Origin: Candidatus Omnitrophota bacterium
GTDB lineage: Bacteria; Omnitrophota; Gorgyraeia; 1-14-0-20-64-10
Length of the DNA: 42,262 nucleotides
Direction of reading: 5' to 3'
NCBI GenBank assembly: GCA_023248155.1
Contig: JAHFFE010000002.1
Location: forward strand, 1-42,262
How positions within the stretch are numbered: position 1 is the first letter of the stretch; every line of letters starts with the position of its first letter. The notes under the pieces were generated by a model. It was not told where the DNA came from. It did not search any database and saw nothing but the letters and a program-made list of their open reading frames with translations. A program made the position numbers and the translations under genes. This document shows, piece by piece, positions 1-7,033 of this stretch.

Positions 1-1
1 C

Positions 2-796
2 CTCGGTATTGTCGAAGGGCTGACCGAATTTCTGCCGGTTTCCTCGACGGGGCATTTGATCATTGTTTCCCATTGGCTGGGCCTGAGCGGTTTGGGCATC
101 AACACTTTCGACATCATCATTCAGGCCGGCGCGATTGCCGCAGTCCTGGGCCTCTATCGTAATCAGATTCGCGCGATGGGCCGCGGTCTTTTGAATAAAG
201 ACGAAGACGGCAAACAGCTGCTGATCCGGCTGGCGATCAGTTTTTTACCGTCCGGAATTTTGGGTGTGGCCGCCCACTCGTTCATTAAAAAACATCTGTT
301 TGGCACCTGGCCGGTGGTTCTGGCATTGGCGGCCGGCGGCGTTTTAATGATCGCCGTCGACCGGTGGATCAAATGCAAACCGTCCGATCCATCAATTCGT
401 CCCGGCGATGCGCGCGTGCTGACCTCGCTGACGCTGAAAGAAGCGCTGGTGATCGGTCTGGCGCAATGTTTGGCGTTGTGGCCGGGAACTTCCCGTTCGA
501 TGGTGACGATCGTAGCCGGTCTTTTACTGGGGTTGCCCGGTCCGGTGGCGGCCGAATACAGTTTTTTGCTGGCGCTCCCGACACTGGGCGCCGCCACTTT
601 CTTTGATCTGGCGCAGGACGGAACGGTTTTATTCCAGGAAGTGCCGCTGCTTTCAATTTTGATCGGCTTTGCCGCCGCAGGGCTGGTCGCATTCGTGGCG
701 ATGCAGCAGCTAATCCGGTATTTAAATCAGCATGGGCTGGCGCTGTTCGGGAAATACAGGATCGTCGTGGCGCTTCTGGTCTGGATTACCGGCTGA
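2..796 (+). CDS. uppP: Undecaprenyl-diphosphatase UppP/BacA (5' end missing)
   Basis: This integral membrane phosphatase recycles undecaprenyl diphosphate to the monophosphate carrier used for peptidoglycan and other envelope polymers; higher dosage gives bacitracin tolerance in known members. The reading frame is open from base 2, so the gene runs off the left edge. The first visible residues carry the family motif EGLTEFLPVSSTGH, which normally lies about 12-18 residues from the start, so only a short N-terminus is missing. The ORF-track start at 56 is an internal TTG. The second signature, PGTSRSMVTI, lies in the middle of the protein; the family more often has Gly where Met is here. About seven or eight hydrophobic helices are visible. 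The stop is followed within 10 bases by the promoter of the next gene, and I see no clear terminator. Confidence 0.95.
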   Translation, partial: LGIVEGLTEFLPVSSTGHLIIVSHWLGLSGLGINTFDIIIQAGAIAAVLGLYRNQIRAMGRGLLNKDEDGKQLLIRLAISFLPSGILGVAAHSFIKKHLFGTWPVVLALAAGGVLMIAVDRWIKCKPSDPSIRPGDARVLTSLTLKEALVIGLAQCLALWPGTSRSMVTIVAGLLLGLPGPVAAEYSFLLALPTLGAATFFDLAQDGTVLFQEVPLLSILIGFAAAGLVAFVAMQQLIRYLNQHGLALFGKYRIVVALLVWITG

Positions 797-804
797 AATA
801 ACAG

Positions 805-833
805 TTGACACGCGCGGGGCAGGCTGTTAAAAT
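805..833 (+). promoter_or_regulatory. Strong sigma70-type promoter for the cold-shock gene
   Basis: TTGACA at 805-810 and TAAAAT at 828-833 are separated by exactly 17 bases. The predicted transcription start is near 840, giving a leader of about 168 nt before the csp start codon. That length resembles the long leaders of known cold-shock mRNAs such as E. coli cspA. The promoter starts 9 bases after the uppP stop, so csp is probably transcribed independently. Confidence 0.75.
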
Positions 834-849
834 CTTACTAGTTGTGAAT

Positions 850-912
850 ATGAAGTGGAAGTACAGAACCTTGATCAATATGTTGGTTAAACGACTGTGG
901 CTCCATAACTAA
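850..912 (+). CDS. Possible 20-residue leader peptide upstream of csp
   Basis: A short ORF starts with ATG at 850, about 10 nt after the predicted transcription start, and ends with TAA at 910-912. It would encode a basic 20-residue peptide beginning MKWKYRTL. It is too short for the ORF track. I see no Shine-Dalgarno sequence before it, so translation would have to start on a very short leader; an in-frame GTG at 844 is an alternative. What makes it worth listing is its position. Its last codons form the 5' arm of the hairpin at 889-931, and its stop codon lies in the hairpin loop, as in translation-controlled attenuators. Chance is a real alternative for an ORF of this size. Confidence 0.25.
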   Translation: MKWKYRTLINMLVKRLWLHN

Positions 913-935
913 ATGGAAGCTGTGGTCGTTTTTTT
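889..935 (+). terminator. Terminator-like hairpin with U-tract inside the csp leader (candidate attenuator)
   Basis: AAACGAC (889-895) pairs with GTCGTTT (925-931). Next inward, TGTG faces TGTG, which can form four consecutive G-U wobble pairs. GCTCCAT then pairs with ATGGAAGC with one bulged base, closing an AACTAA loop. Seven T residues (929-935) follow directly. This is the form of an intrinsic terminator, yet it lies between the promoter at 805-833 and csp at 1008. It could therefore end a small RNA of about 95 nt or act as an attenuator. The G-U-rich middle would make the stem weak and possibly temperature-sensitive (inference). Confidence 0.6.
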
Positions 936-1007
936 ATTGTCCAGGGTCTCTGAGTAAATATGCAAGAGTAACAAATCAATAAGAAAGAAGAAAAAAAGGT
1001 GACTGAT

Positions 1008-1208
1008 ATGGCTAAGGGTACAGTGAAGTGGTTTAGTGATCAGAAGGGCTATGGCTTTATTACTCCGGAGAACGGTAAGGACGTGTTCGTCCATTATTCC
1101 GCGATCCAGGGCGATGGGTTTAAGTCTCTGCGCGAGGGTGAGGCGGTTGAGTTCGACATTACCTCCGGCCCGAAGGGCGAGCAGGCCTCCAACGTTCGGA
1201 AAGCGTAA
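1008..1208 (+). CDS. Cold-shock protein, CspA family
   Basis: This small single-domain OB-fold protein binds single-stranded RNA and DNA and acts as an RNA chaperone during cold shock or growth. The 66 residues contain the RNP1-type motif KGYGFI and RNP2-type motif VFVHYSAI, and the length is typical. I chose ATG 1008 over the tracked GTG at 999 because it gives the canonical MAKGTVKWF start and has an AAGGT ribosome binding site 7 nt upstream. A strong promoter and a leader of about 168 nt with a terminator-like hairpin precede it, and a strong intrinsic terminator follows. The leader suggests post-transcriptional control, as in other csp genes. Confidence 0.95.
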   Translation: MAKGTVKWFSDQKGYGFITPENGKDVFVHYSAIQGDGFKSLREGEAVEFDITSGPKGEQASNVRKA

Positions 1209-1243
1209 AGTTTCGCAAGAAACATTAAGTTCCGATCTACAAC

Positions 1244-1280
1244 GGGCCCAGGGGATTCGTTCCCTGGGCCCTGTTTTTTT
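1244..1280 (+). terminator. Strong intrinsic terminator after csp
   Basis: A perfect 10-bp stem, GGGCCCAGGG (1244-1253) with CCCTGGGCCC (1262-1271), is extended by a G-U and an A-U pair onto a TTCG tetraloop (1256-1259). Seven T residues follow at 1274-1280. It begins 35 bases after the csp stop. Its U-tract overlaps the 5' end of the next reading frame, the release-factor-like gene. Confidence 0.93.
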
Positions 1281-1626
1281 GGAGAAGGATATTGAAGAAC
1301 AGTTCGTCCGCGCCTCCGGCCCCGGCGGACAGAATGTAAATAAAGTTTCCACGGCCGTGGTGCTGAAGCACCGGCCCACCGGTATTGAGGTGCGCGTGGA
1401 GAAGGAACGATCGCAGGCCCTCAACCGGATTCTGGCTCGGCGTTTGCTGCTGAAAAAACTGGAAGAAATCCAGCGTCAGCGATTGCTCGACAAACAGAAA
1501 AAGCGCCATCAGCAGCGTGCCCGCCGCCGGCGCCGCTCGACCTCCGCCCAGCAGCGGCTTTTAGATCAGAAAAAGAAGCACTCCACCAAAAAAAACCTGC
1601 GCCGGAAACCCAATCTGGACGATTAA
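1279..1626 (+). CDS. Peptide-chain-release-factor-like protein (GGQ domain; ArfB/mtRF-R type)
   Basis: The protein has the RF-1 catalytic domain with the GGQ motif (SGPGGQNVNKVST), which hydrolyses peptidyl-tRNA in the ribosome. It has no stop-codon recognition domains, and ends in a very basic tail rich in Lys and Arg. This matches the short bacterial release-factor-like proteins related to ArfB/YaeJ that rescue stalled ribosomes; the role here is inferred. The start is unusual. The only in-frame candidates near the expected N-terminus are TTG 1279, which lies in the csp terminator U-tract and gives MEKDIEEQ, and ATT 1291, which has GGAG 6 nt upstream. Relatives usually keep the DIEE segment, which favours TTG 1279. 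The tracked start at 1036 lies inside csp in another frame and is not credible. A weak 5-bp inverted repeat overlaps its stop codon. Confidence 0.82.
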   Translation: MEKDIEEQFVRASGPGGQNVNKVSTAVVLKHRPTGIEVRVEKERSQALNRILARRLLLKKLEEIQRQRLLDKQKKRHQQRARRRRRSTSAQQRLLDQKKKHSTKKNLRRKPNLDD

Positions 1627-1689
1627 ATCCAGTCTATTTTTTCCCGCCGCAAAATCGTATCATAGTAGCAGGAGGTTCGCTGCCCCATC

Positions 1690-3480
1690 ATGTTTAAAAT
1701 CGCCTTAGATAAGATGACGCGCCGTTGCGTGGAACTAGGTCTTTTACAGGGATTGTTGTTGTTTGGAATGCAGAAAGCGATCGAGCATTCGTTCTGGCCA
1801 CTTAACCGGCCAACTGTACTGGTGCCTCTTTATCTGCTGATTTTGGTTATTCCTCCGATCGCGGCGCTTTTATCCGAGCAATTTGAGCGGAGGCTGACCT
1901 GGAAATACATCGCCGGTCTGACGGTAGTTTTGGCCGGAATGGCGCTTTATACGGTTCGGACCGAATCCTGGGCGTTTGATCTTATGCGTGGATCTTCCGG
2001 CGAACCGATCTTGCTCATCTGTCTGGCTATTTCCGCAACGTTGCTTTGTTACATCAGCATCGCGTTCGCGCAAGCCCGCTTGGCCGCCGGCGGACCGGGA
2101 TTTTCGTACAAGCATCTGTTCGAATATTCCTGGAACAATATTGTTTCTATGCAAATCTCAGTACTTTTCTGCTGGATTTTCTGGATGCTGCTGGGGCTTT
2201 TGGGCAGTTTGTTCGCGGTGCTCGGGATCCAGTTTTTTGTGAAGCTCTACATCAAACCGGCGTTTTTTTATCCGGTCACGACGGGCGCGCTGGCGTACGG
2301 CCTTTCGTTCAGCCGGATGCATGGAACGCTGGTGCTGGGCCAGCGCAACACGCTGCTCCTGGTTTTTAAGAATCTGCTGCCGATAGCGGCCGCCATCGCG
2401 CTGTTGTTTCTATCGGCGCTGCCGTTTACGGGGCTGCAGCCGATTTGGAAAACCGGCCATGCCACGGTGCTGCTGGTCAATTTGCAGGTCTGCCTGATTT
2501 TCTTTTTTAATGCCGTTTACCAGGATGGCTCTGCGGCCGAGCGGCCGTATAATCAATGGATTCGACGTCTTGTACTGCTCGGAATTTTAACGCTTCCGAT
2601 TTACTCAACGATCAGCGTTTATTCGCTCGGTTTGCGCATCGTTCAGCACGGATGGACTGTCAGCCGCGTGCTGGCCTCGTTAATTGTCGCTGTGGCGGGG
2701 CTTTATTCTCTTGGTTATGGCTGGACTGTGCTGCGCCGGCAGGCGGCCTGGATGCAGGGGATTGAGGGCGTGAATATCCGCGTAGCCGCTGTGATTATGG
2801 CGGTGGCGGTTTTGCTGCATACGCCGCTGCTGGATCCACGGTTGATTGCCGCCCGAAGCCAGGTATCCCGGCTCACTTCCGGTAAAGTAGCGCCTGAGAA
2901 ATTCGATTTTGATTATCTCCGCTTTCATCTTGGGAAACCCGGTCAGCATGCGTTGAAACGATTGTCCAAACTGGAAAAGCATCCTGCGGCTGAGCAAATC
3001 CGCAAACTGGCACAGGCTGCTCTCGAGAAAAAAGACTATGTGCGATACGGCAAGCCGCATAATGGTCCGGAGTTGAATGCCAAACAATTTGCCGCGAAAA
3101 TCCGCTGGTTCCCTGTGGGCCATCCGGCCGATGCCGGCGTGGCGCAGTTTTTATTTGAGCGAAGAGAAGAGCATCCTTACCGGAATCTGTTTTCCGGATC
3201 GAACGAAAACGGCACTGTTTTAATGGCCGATTTAACCGGCGATGCACAGGAAGAAGCGATCGTTTTTATTCCGTATCAGCAGGCGCCCGTTTTAGTAAAG
3301 GGAAAAGAGGGTTGGGCAGAGCGGGCGGTTTTGGAGGGTGAATATATGGATCCAAACGCATTGCAAACATTGCGCGAGAAAATAGAAGCAGGCGACTATC
3401 AGGTACGTCCCGCTTCCTGGAAAGAAATCAGTATCGGCGGCAAGATTTTTTATGCCATGAATAGGGATAAAAATAAATGA
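1690..3480 (+). CDS. Multi-pass membrane protein, DUF4153-like
   Basis: I do not recognise a specific function. Roughly residues 10-375 form about ten or eleven hydrophobic helices, and the last 220 residues are hydrophilic and probably extracytoplasmic. The segment FDFDYLRFHLGKPG at the junction resembles the corresponding stretch of DUF4153 membrane proteins, which is the basis for the family suggestion. An AGGAGG sequence sits at 1670-1675, but 14 nt from the ATG, which is long. The stop overlaps the start of the lipoprotein gene (ATGA), so the two are probably translated together. It opens a run of coupled plus-strand genes that continues to about 15.5 kb. A possible -10 element (TATCAT, 1658-1663) has no convincing -35. 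Confidence 0.6.
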   Translation: MFKIALDKMTRRCVELGLLQGLLLFGMQKAIEHSFWPLNRPTVLVPLYLLILVIPPIAALLSEQFERRLTWKYIAGLTVVLAGMALYTVRTESWAFDLMRGSSGEPILLICLAISATLLCYISIAFAQARLAAGGPGFSYKHLFEYSWNNIVSMQISVLFCWIFWMLLGLLGSLFAVLGIQFFVKLYIKPAFFYPVTTGALAYGLSFSRMHGTLVLGQRNTLLLVFKNLLPIAAAIALLFLSALPFTGLQPIWKTGHATVLLVNLQVCLIFFFNAVYQDGSAAERPYNQWIRRLVLLGILTLPIYSTISVYSLGLRIVQHGWTVSRVLASLIVAVAGLYSLGYGWTVLRRQAAWMQGIEGVNIRVAAVIMAVAVLLHTPLLDPRLIAARSQVSRLTSGKVAPEKFDFDYLRFHLGKPGQHALKRLSKLEKHPAAEQIRKLAQAALEKKDYVRYGKPHNGPELNAKQFAAKIRWFPVGHPADAGVAQFLFERREEHPYRNLFSGSNENGTVLMADLTGDAQEEAIVFIPYQQAPVLVKGKEGWAERAVLEGEYMDPNALQTLREKIEAGDYQVRPASWKEISIGGKIFYAMNRDKNK

Positions 3481-4097
3481 ATCAACCCAATCGTTTTTTT
3501 CTGGTTTTTGCAGTGACGGGCTTGACGCTGGCAATGTCCGGATGCGCCGGGTCGATGAAGCGGTATACATTCCCGGCGAATTGGCCGGTGGGTTTGCGCG
3601 AGCCGCAGGTGGCGCCGGCCGCTGAGTTAAGAAGCCCGTCGGTCGAAGTCAACCTGCTGATTCTTGATGATCAGGACCTGATTCGTCCGGTGGAAACCGA
3701 CGCCAGCCGCCCGACGGTGGAAGTTCTTTCGCAGCTCCTGAAAAAACAGCTGGAAGCATCCGGTGTGAATGTGGTCGACGCCAACGGCGACTATATTCTT
3801 TCCGGCATCATTCCGCGGCTCGGTTACACCGAGCAGAGCGGTTTTCCTCGCCGGTTTATCTACACCTCTGATTTGTCGTATCAGCTGGTGAAGCGCGACA
3901 GCGGGCAGATGGTTCTCGACGGGCATCTGCAGCAGGAAACCGAGCAGTCGGTGCTGATCAATACGATGACCCGTTTGCCGGCCGATCCGGAAGCGCCGGA
4001 ACGGATTTTAATCGATAAATGTGTCACACCCACCTGGGAAACGGTCGCCGGCGCCGTAAGCGCGCATTTCCAGAAACAGGCGGGCCTCAATGATTGA
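3477..4097 (+). CDS. Putative lipoprotein of unknown function
   Basis: The 206-residue product begins with a basic, then hydrophobic signal peptide ending in a lipobox-like LAMSGC, with Cys at about residue 23; Met at position -3 is tolerated but not typical. The mature part contains a stretch (VEVLSQLLKKQLEASGVNV followed by YILSG) like that in lipoproteins that assemble a small alpha/beta domain, but I cannot assign a family. It overlaps the DUF4153-like gene by 4 nt and the MscS gene by 8 nt. Co-translation with a membrane protein and a mechanosensitive channel suggests an envelope role (inference). Confidence 0.65.
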   Translation: MNQPNRFFLVFAVTGLTLAMSGCAGSMKRYTFPANWPVGLREPQVAPAAELRSPSVEVNLLILDDQDLIRPVETDASRPTVEVLSQLLKKQLEASGVNVVDANGDYILSGIIPRLGYTEQSGFPRRFIYTSDLSYQLVKRDSGQMVLDGHLQQETEQSVLINTMTRLPADPEAPERILIDKCVTPTWETVAGAVSAHFQKQAGLND

Positions 4098-5148
4098 AAA
4101 GCTGTATCACCTGACGACCCACCCGTGGTGGCAGTACCTCCAGCCGATGCTGGTGGGACTGGCTGTTTTTCTGTCAGCCTTTCTGGTTCGCCGGGTTTTA
4201 TTGCGCCGTCTTCAGCGCTGGGCTGAGAAAACCGTATGGGAATGGGACGACATCGTCATTGAGGCAATTAAAAATCCGTCATTCTACTGGTGTTTGATCG
4301 CCGGGTTATATGCGGTGGTGGTGGCGCTGCCGATGCAGCCGGGCTGGGAACAGCTGGCCGGAAAACTGTTTACGATTCTTTGGTTGATTTCGTTGACGAT
4401 ATTGACGCTGCGCGTGGCCGACCAGATGATCCGCCGTTATGGCATGAAAATCGGCGGCACGCTTCCGCTGACCAGCCTCGGTCAAAATTTGGCAAAAGCG
4501 GCGATTTTTACCATGGGCGCGCTGATGATCCTCAACAGTCTGGGGGTCTCGATCACGCCGATCCTGACGGCGCTGGGCGTGGGCGGTCTGGCCGTGGCGC
4601 TGGCGCTGCAGGATACGCTGGCCAATCTTTTCGCCGGTATTTATGTGTCGCTGGCGCGGCAGATTCGTGTCGGAGATTACATCAAGCTGGATTCCGGTGA
4701 AGAAGGGCATATCACTGACATCGGCTGGCGCAGCACCCGAATCATGACGTTGGGAAGCAATGGGATTGTTATTCCCAATACCAAAATAGCGCAGGCGATC
4801 GTTACGAATTTTGATCTTCCGTATCAGGATATGGCTGTGTTGGTGGAGGTGCGCGTCAATTACGGCAGTGATCTGGAAAAGGTGGAAAAGATTACCGCTG
4901 AAGTGGGGCGGGCTGTGATGAAGGAAGTGACCGGCGGAGTTGAAAGTTTTGAACCGTTTATCCGGTACCATACCTTCGCCGATTTCAGCGTTAATTTTAC
5001 CGTGATTTTGCGGGCTAAAACTTTTGTGGATCAATACCTGATCAAGCATGAATTTATCAAGCGGCTGCACCTGAGCTATGCGCAGGAGGGAATTCGGATT
5101 CAGCTCCCAACGCAGATGGTTGTTCAGGAACCGCCGCCTGCTCGATGA
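4090..5148 (+). CDS. Small-conductance mechanosensitive channel, MscS family
   Basis: The product is a 352-residue inner-membrane channel that opens under membrane tension to release solutes on osmotic downshock. Hydrophobic helices lie in the first 165 residues. The pore helix TM3 is visible as a Gly/Ala-rich stretch (TALGVGGLAVALALQDTLAN), followed by the beta-domain signature of the family (VGDYIKL and RSTRIMTLGSNGIVIPN) and a C-terminal alpha/beta domain. The length is slightly above that of E. coli MscS because of an added N-terminal helix. The start overlaps the preceding lipoprotein gene, and the stop overlaps the NAD kinase start (ATGA). Confidence 0.92.
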   Translation: MIEKLYHLTTHPWWQYLQPMLVGLAVFLSAFLVRRVLLRRLQRWAEKTVWEWDDIVIEAIKNPSFYWCLIAGLYAVVVALPMQPGWEQLAGKLFTILWLISLTILTLRVADQMIRRYGMKIGGTLPLTSLGQNLAKAAIFTMGALMILNSLGVSITPILTALGVGGLAVALALQDTLANLFAGIYVSLARQIRVGDYIKLDSGEEGHITDIGWRSTRIMTLGSNGIVIPNTKIAQAIVTNFDLPYQDMAVLVEVRVNYGSDLEKVEKITAEVGRAVMKEVTGGVESFEPFIRYHTFADFSVNFTVILRAKTFVDQYLIKHEFIKRLHLSYAQEGIRIQLPTQMVVQEPPPAR

Positions 5149-5987
5149 TCCGCACTGTTTTTGTTCTTTATAAACGGCCGCCGGTTTTTCCGGGCGGCGC
5201 GCGTCCCGCGTGGGTCCGGGGGGATGAATTGCACGCGAAAGATTCGGCGCGCGTTCACCGCGAAGCGCTCAAAAACATTCTTCGTTTCCTGGACGGCCAG
5301 CCGGTTCGCGTACGCAGCTCCGACCGCGTCAATAAAACTGCGATTGCCGGCAGCGATCTGCTCATTTCCGTCGGGGGAGACGGCACGTTTCTGGAACTGG
5401 CCCGCGCCGCAAATTCCCAATGGATACTGGGCGTCAATTCAGATCCGGCGCGCAGCGTCGGCAGTTTTTGTCCGGTTTCCGCGGTATCGTTCGCGCGGTT
5501 TTTTAAACAGACACGAATGGGCCGGCGGAAAATTTTACCGCTTTACCGGATGGGGGTTGTCCTGAACGGCCGGCGGATCCCGATCCCGGTGCTCAACGAT
5601 CTGTTGATTACCGATCAGCGTCCGGCGGCGATGAGTCTTTACCGGCTGGAAATCGGCCGGCATAAAGAAGAACAGCGTTCGTCCGGGCTTTGGATCGCAA
5701 CGGCGGCCGGCTCAACAGGGGCTGTCCGTTCAGCGGGCGGCCGGGTTTTGCCGCGCGGTTCGCGCCAGATTCAGTACCGGCCGCGCGAGCTTTATTGCCA
5801 GGGACAGTCTGCGTCGGCCCACCGGTTGACCGGCCAGGTGTTGGCAGCCGGAAAGACAATCCGCGTCGGGTCGTTGATGCGCAATGGATTACTCTGTTTC
5901 GACGGAGATCATCTGCAGTTCCCGTTCCGGTACGGCGACCGGATTGAAGTGATGGGCGGGCAATCCCCGCTGAAATGTCTGATCTAA
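5145..5987 (+). CDS. nadK: NAD kinase
   Basis: This cytosolic enzyme phosphorylates NAD to NADP. The family's GGDGT motif is present (LISVGGDGTFLELARA), as are a Asn-Asp pair at the place of the NE/ND motif (VLNDLLITD) and the later Gly-rich segment (TAAGSTGAVRSAGG). The 280-residue length is normal. Between these motifs the sequence diverges from E. coli NadK and looks like the subgroup with AAGST rather than PTGST. The ATG overlaps the mscS stop by 4 nt, and hemE overlaps its 3' end. Nothing suggests own regulation. Confidence 0.9.
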   Translation: MIRTVFVLYKRPPVFPGGARPAWVRGDELHAKDSARVHREALKNILRFLDGQPVRVRSSDRVNKTAIAGSDLLISVGGDGTFLELARAANSQWILGVNSDPARSVGSFCPVSAVSFARFFKQTRMGRRKILPLYRMGVVLNGRRIPIPVLNDLLITDQRPAAMSLYRLEIGRHKEEQRSSGLWIATAAGSTGAVRSAGGRVLPRGSRQIQYRPRELYCQGQSASAHRLTGQVLAAGKTIRVGSLMRNGLLCFDGDHLQFPFRYGDRIEVMGGQSPLKCLI

Positions 5988-7033
5988 TGATGCGTACTGA
6001 TTCCGTTTTTTTGAAAGCCTGCCGCCGAGAGCCGGTTCCATACACGCCGGTTTGGATTATGCGCCAGGCCGGCCGCTATATGAAATCGTACCGCGACATC
6101 CGCAGCAAGGTGTCGTTCATGGAGTTGTGCAAGAACAAAGAGCTCGCTTCCGAAGTGACGGTTCGCGCCGCAGAACAGCTGGGCGTCGACGCCGCGATTA
6201 TTTTCTCGGACATTCTTTTAATCGCCGAACCGATGGGCCTGAAGCTGGAGTACGATACGCCGCAGGGGCCGGCAATCCGCGGCGGAATCTCGACGAAGGA
6301 ACAGGTTGACCGGATTCCGGAAGTTCGTCCCGAGGAAACACTGGCATTTGTCGCCGACGCGGTTCGCCTGACGCGTGCCCGCCTAAAACCGGACCTTCCT
6401 CTGATCGGATTTTGCGGAGCGCCATTTACGCTCGGCGCTTATTTGATTGAAGGCGGCGGATCGAAGCAGTTTGTTCGCACGAAGCAATGGATTAAGGATG
6501 ATGCCGGTGCCTGGCATGCGCTGATGGAAAAACTGGTTCGCGGACTGGCCGGCTATTTGAAAATGCAGGTGGCCGCCGGCGCCGATGCGCTGCAGATTTT
6601 CGACAGCTGGGCCGGCTGTTTATCACCCCAGGAATACCGCGATTACGCGCTGCCGCACAGCCAGGCGTTGATCCGCGCCGTCGGAAATAAAGTGCCGATC
6701 ATTTATTTTGGAACCGGCACCGCTCCGTTTTTAAAAGAGTTCGCTTCGGCCGGCGCCGATGTGATCGGCGTTGATTCGCAGATCGGACTGAACGCCGCCT
6801 GGGATATTATCGGGCCGCAGAAAGCGATCCAGGGAAATCTCGATCCGCAGATACTTTTTTCCACGCCGGAATTGATCGAACAAGAAGTGAAGAAAATTCT
6901 GGATCAGGCTGACGGACGCCCCGGCCATATTTTCAATCTGGGGCATGGCATTTTGCCGGCGACGCCGGAAGAAAATGCATCGGCACTCGTGGAGATCGTG
7001 CATCGGCTCAGTAGAACCGCTTCTGGAAAATAA
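5975..7033 (+). CDS. hemE: Uroporphyrinogen decarboxylase
   Basis: HemE decarboxylates the four acetate side chains of uroporphyrinogen III to give coproporphyrinogen III. The signature TPVWIMRQAGRYM is near the N-terminus, followed by IIFSDIL, FCGAPFTLGAYLIEGGGS and the C-terminal FNLGHGILP segment, all typical. Three in-frame ATGs are possible (5975, 5987, 5990). The first overlaps nadK by 13 nt. The second forms a TAATG junction with the nadK stop and is about equally likely. It is followed by hemY with a TAATG overlap and then hemH, so the last heme steps are translationally coupled. Confidence 0.96.
   Translation: MSDLMMRTDSVFLKACRREPVPYTPVWIMRQAGRYMKSYRDIRSKVSFMELCKNKELASEVTVRAAEQLGVDAAIIFSDILLIAEPMGLKLEYDTPQGPAIRGGISTKEQVDRIPEVRPEETLAFVADAVRLTRARLKPDLPLIGFCGAPFTLGAYLIEGGGSKQFVRTKQWIKDDAGAWHALMEKLVRGLAGYLKMQVAAGADALQIFDSWAGCLSPQEYRDYALPHSQALIRAVGNKVPIIYFGTGTAPFLKEFASAGADVIGVDSQIGLNAAWDIIGPQKAIQGNLDPQILFSTPELIEQEVKKILDQADGRPGHIFNLGHGILPATPEENASALVEIVHRLSRTASGK

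Noticed and set aside
1008-1626. Programmed frameshift making a Csp-release-factor fusion
   Set aside because: The release-factor frame is open through csp, but no slippery site or internal Shine-Dalgarno sequence is seen near the csp stop and a strong terminator separates the two.
1613-1645. Weak inverted repeat CTGGA/TCCAG with a T-run after the release-factor-like gene
   Set aside because: The 5-bp stem with the stop codon in its loop is too weak to call a terminator with confidence.
4306-5070. 254-aa minus-strand ORF antisense to mscS
   Set aside because: It is a shadow of the MscS frame, with His/Gln/Arg-rich composition.
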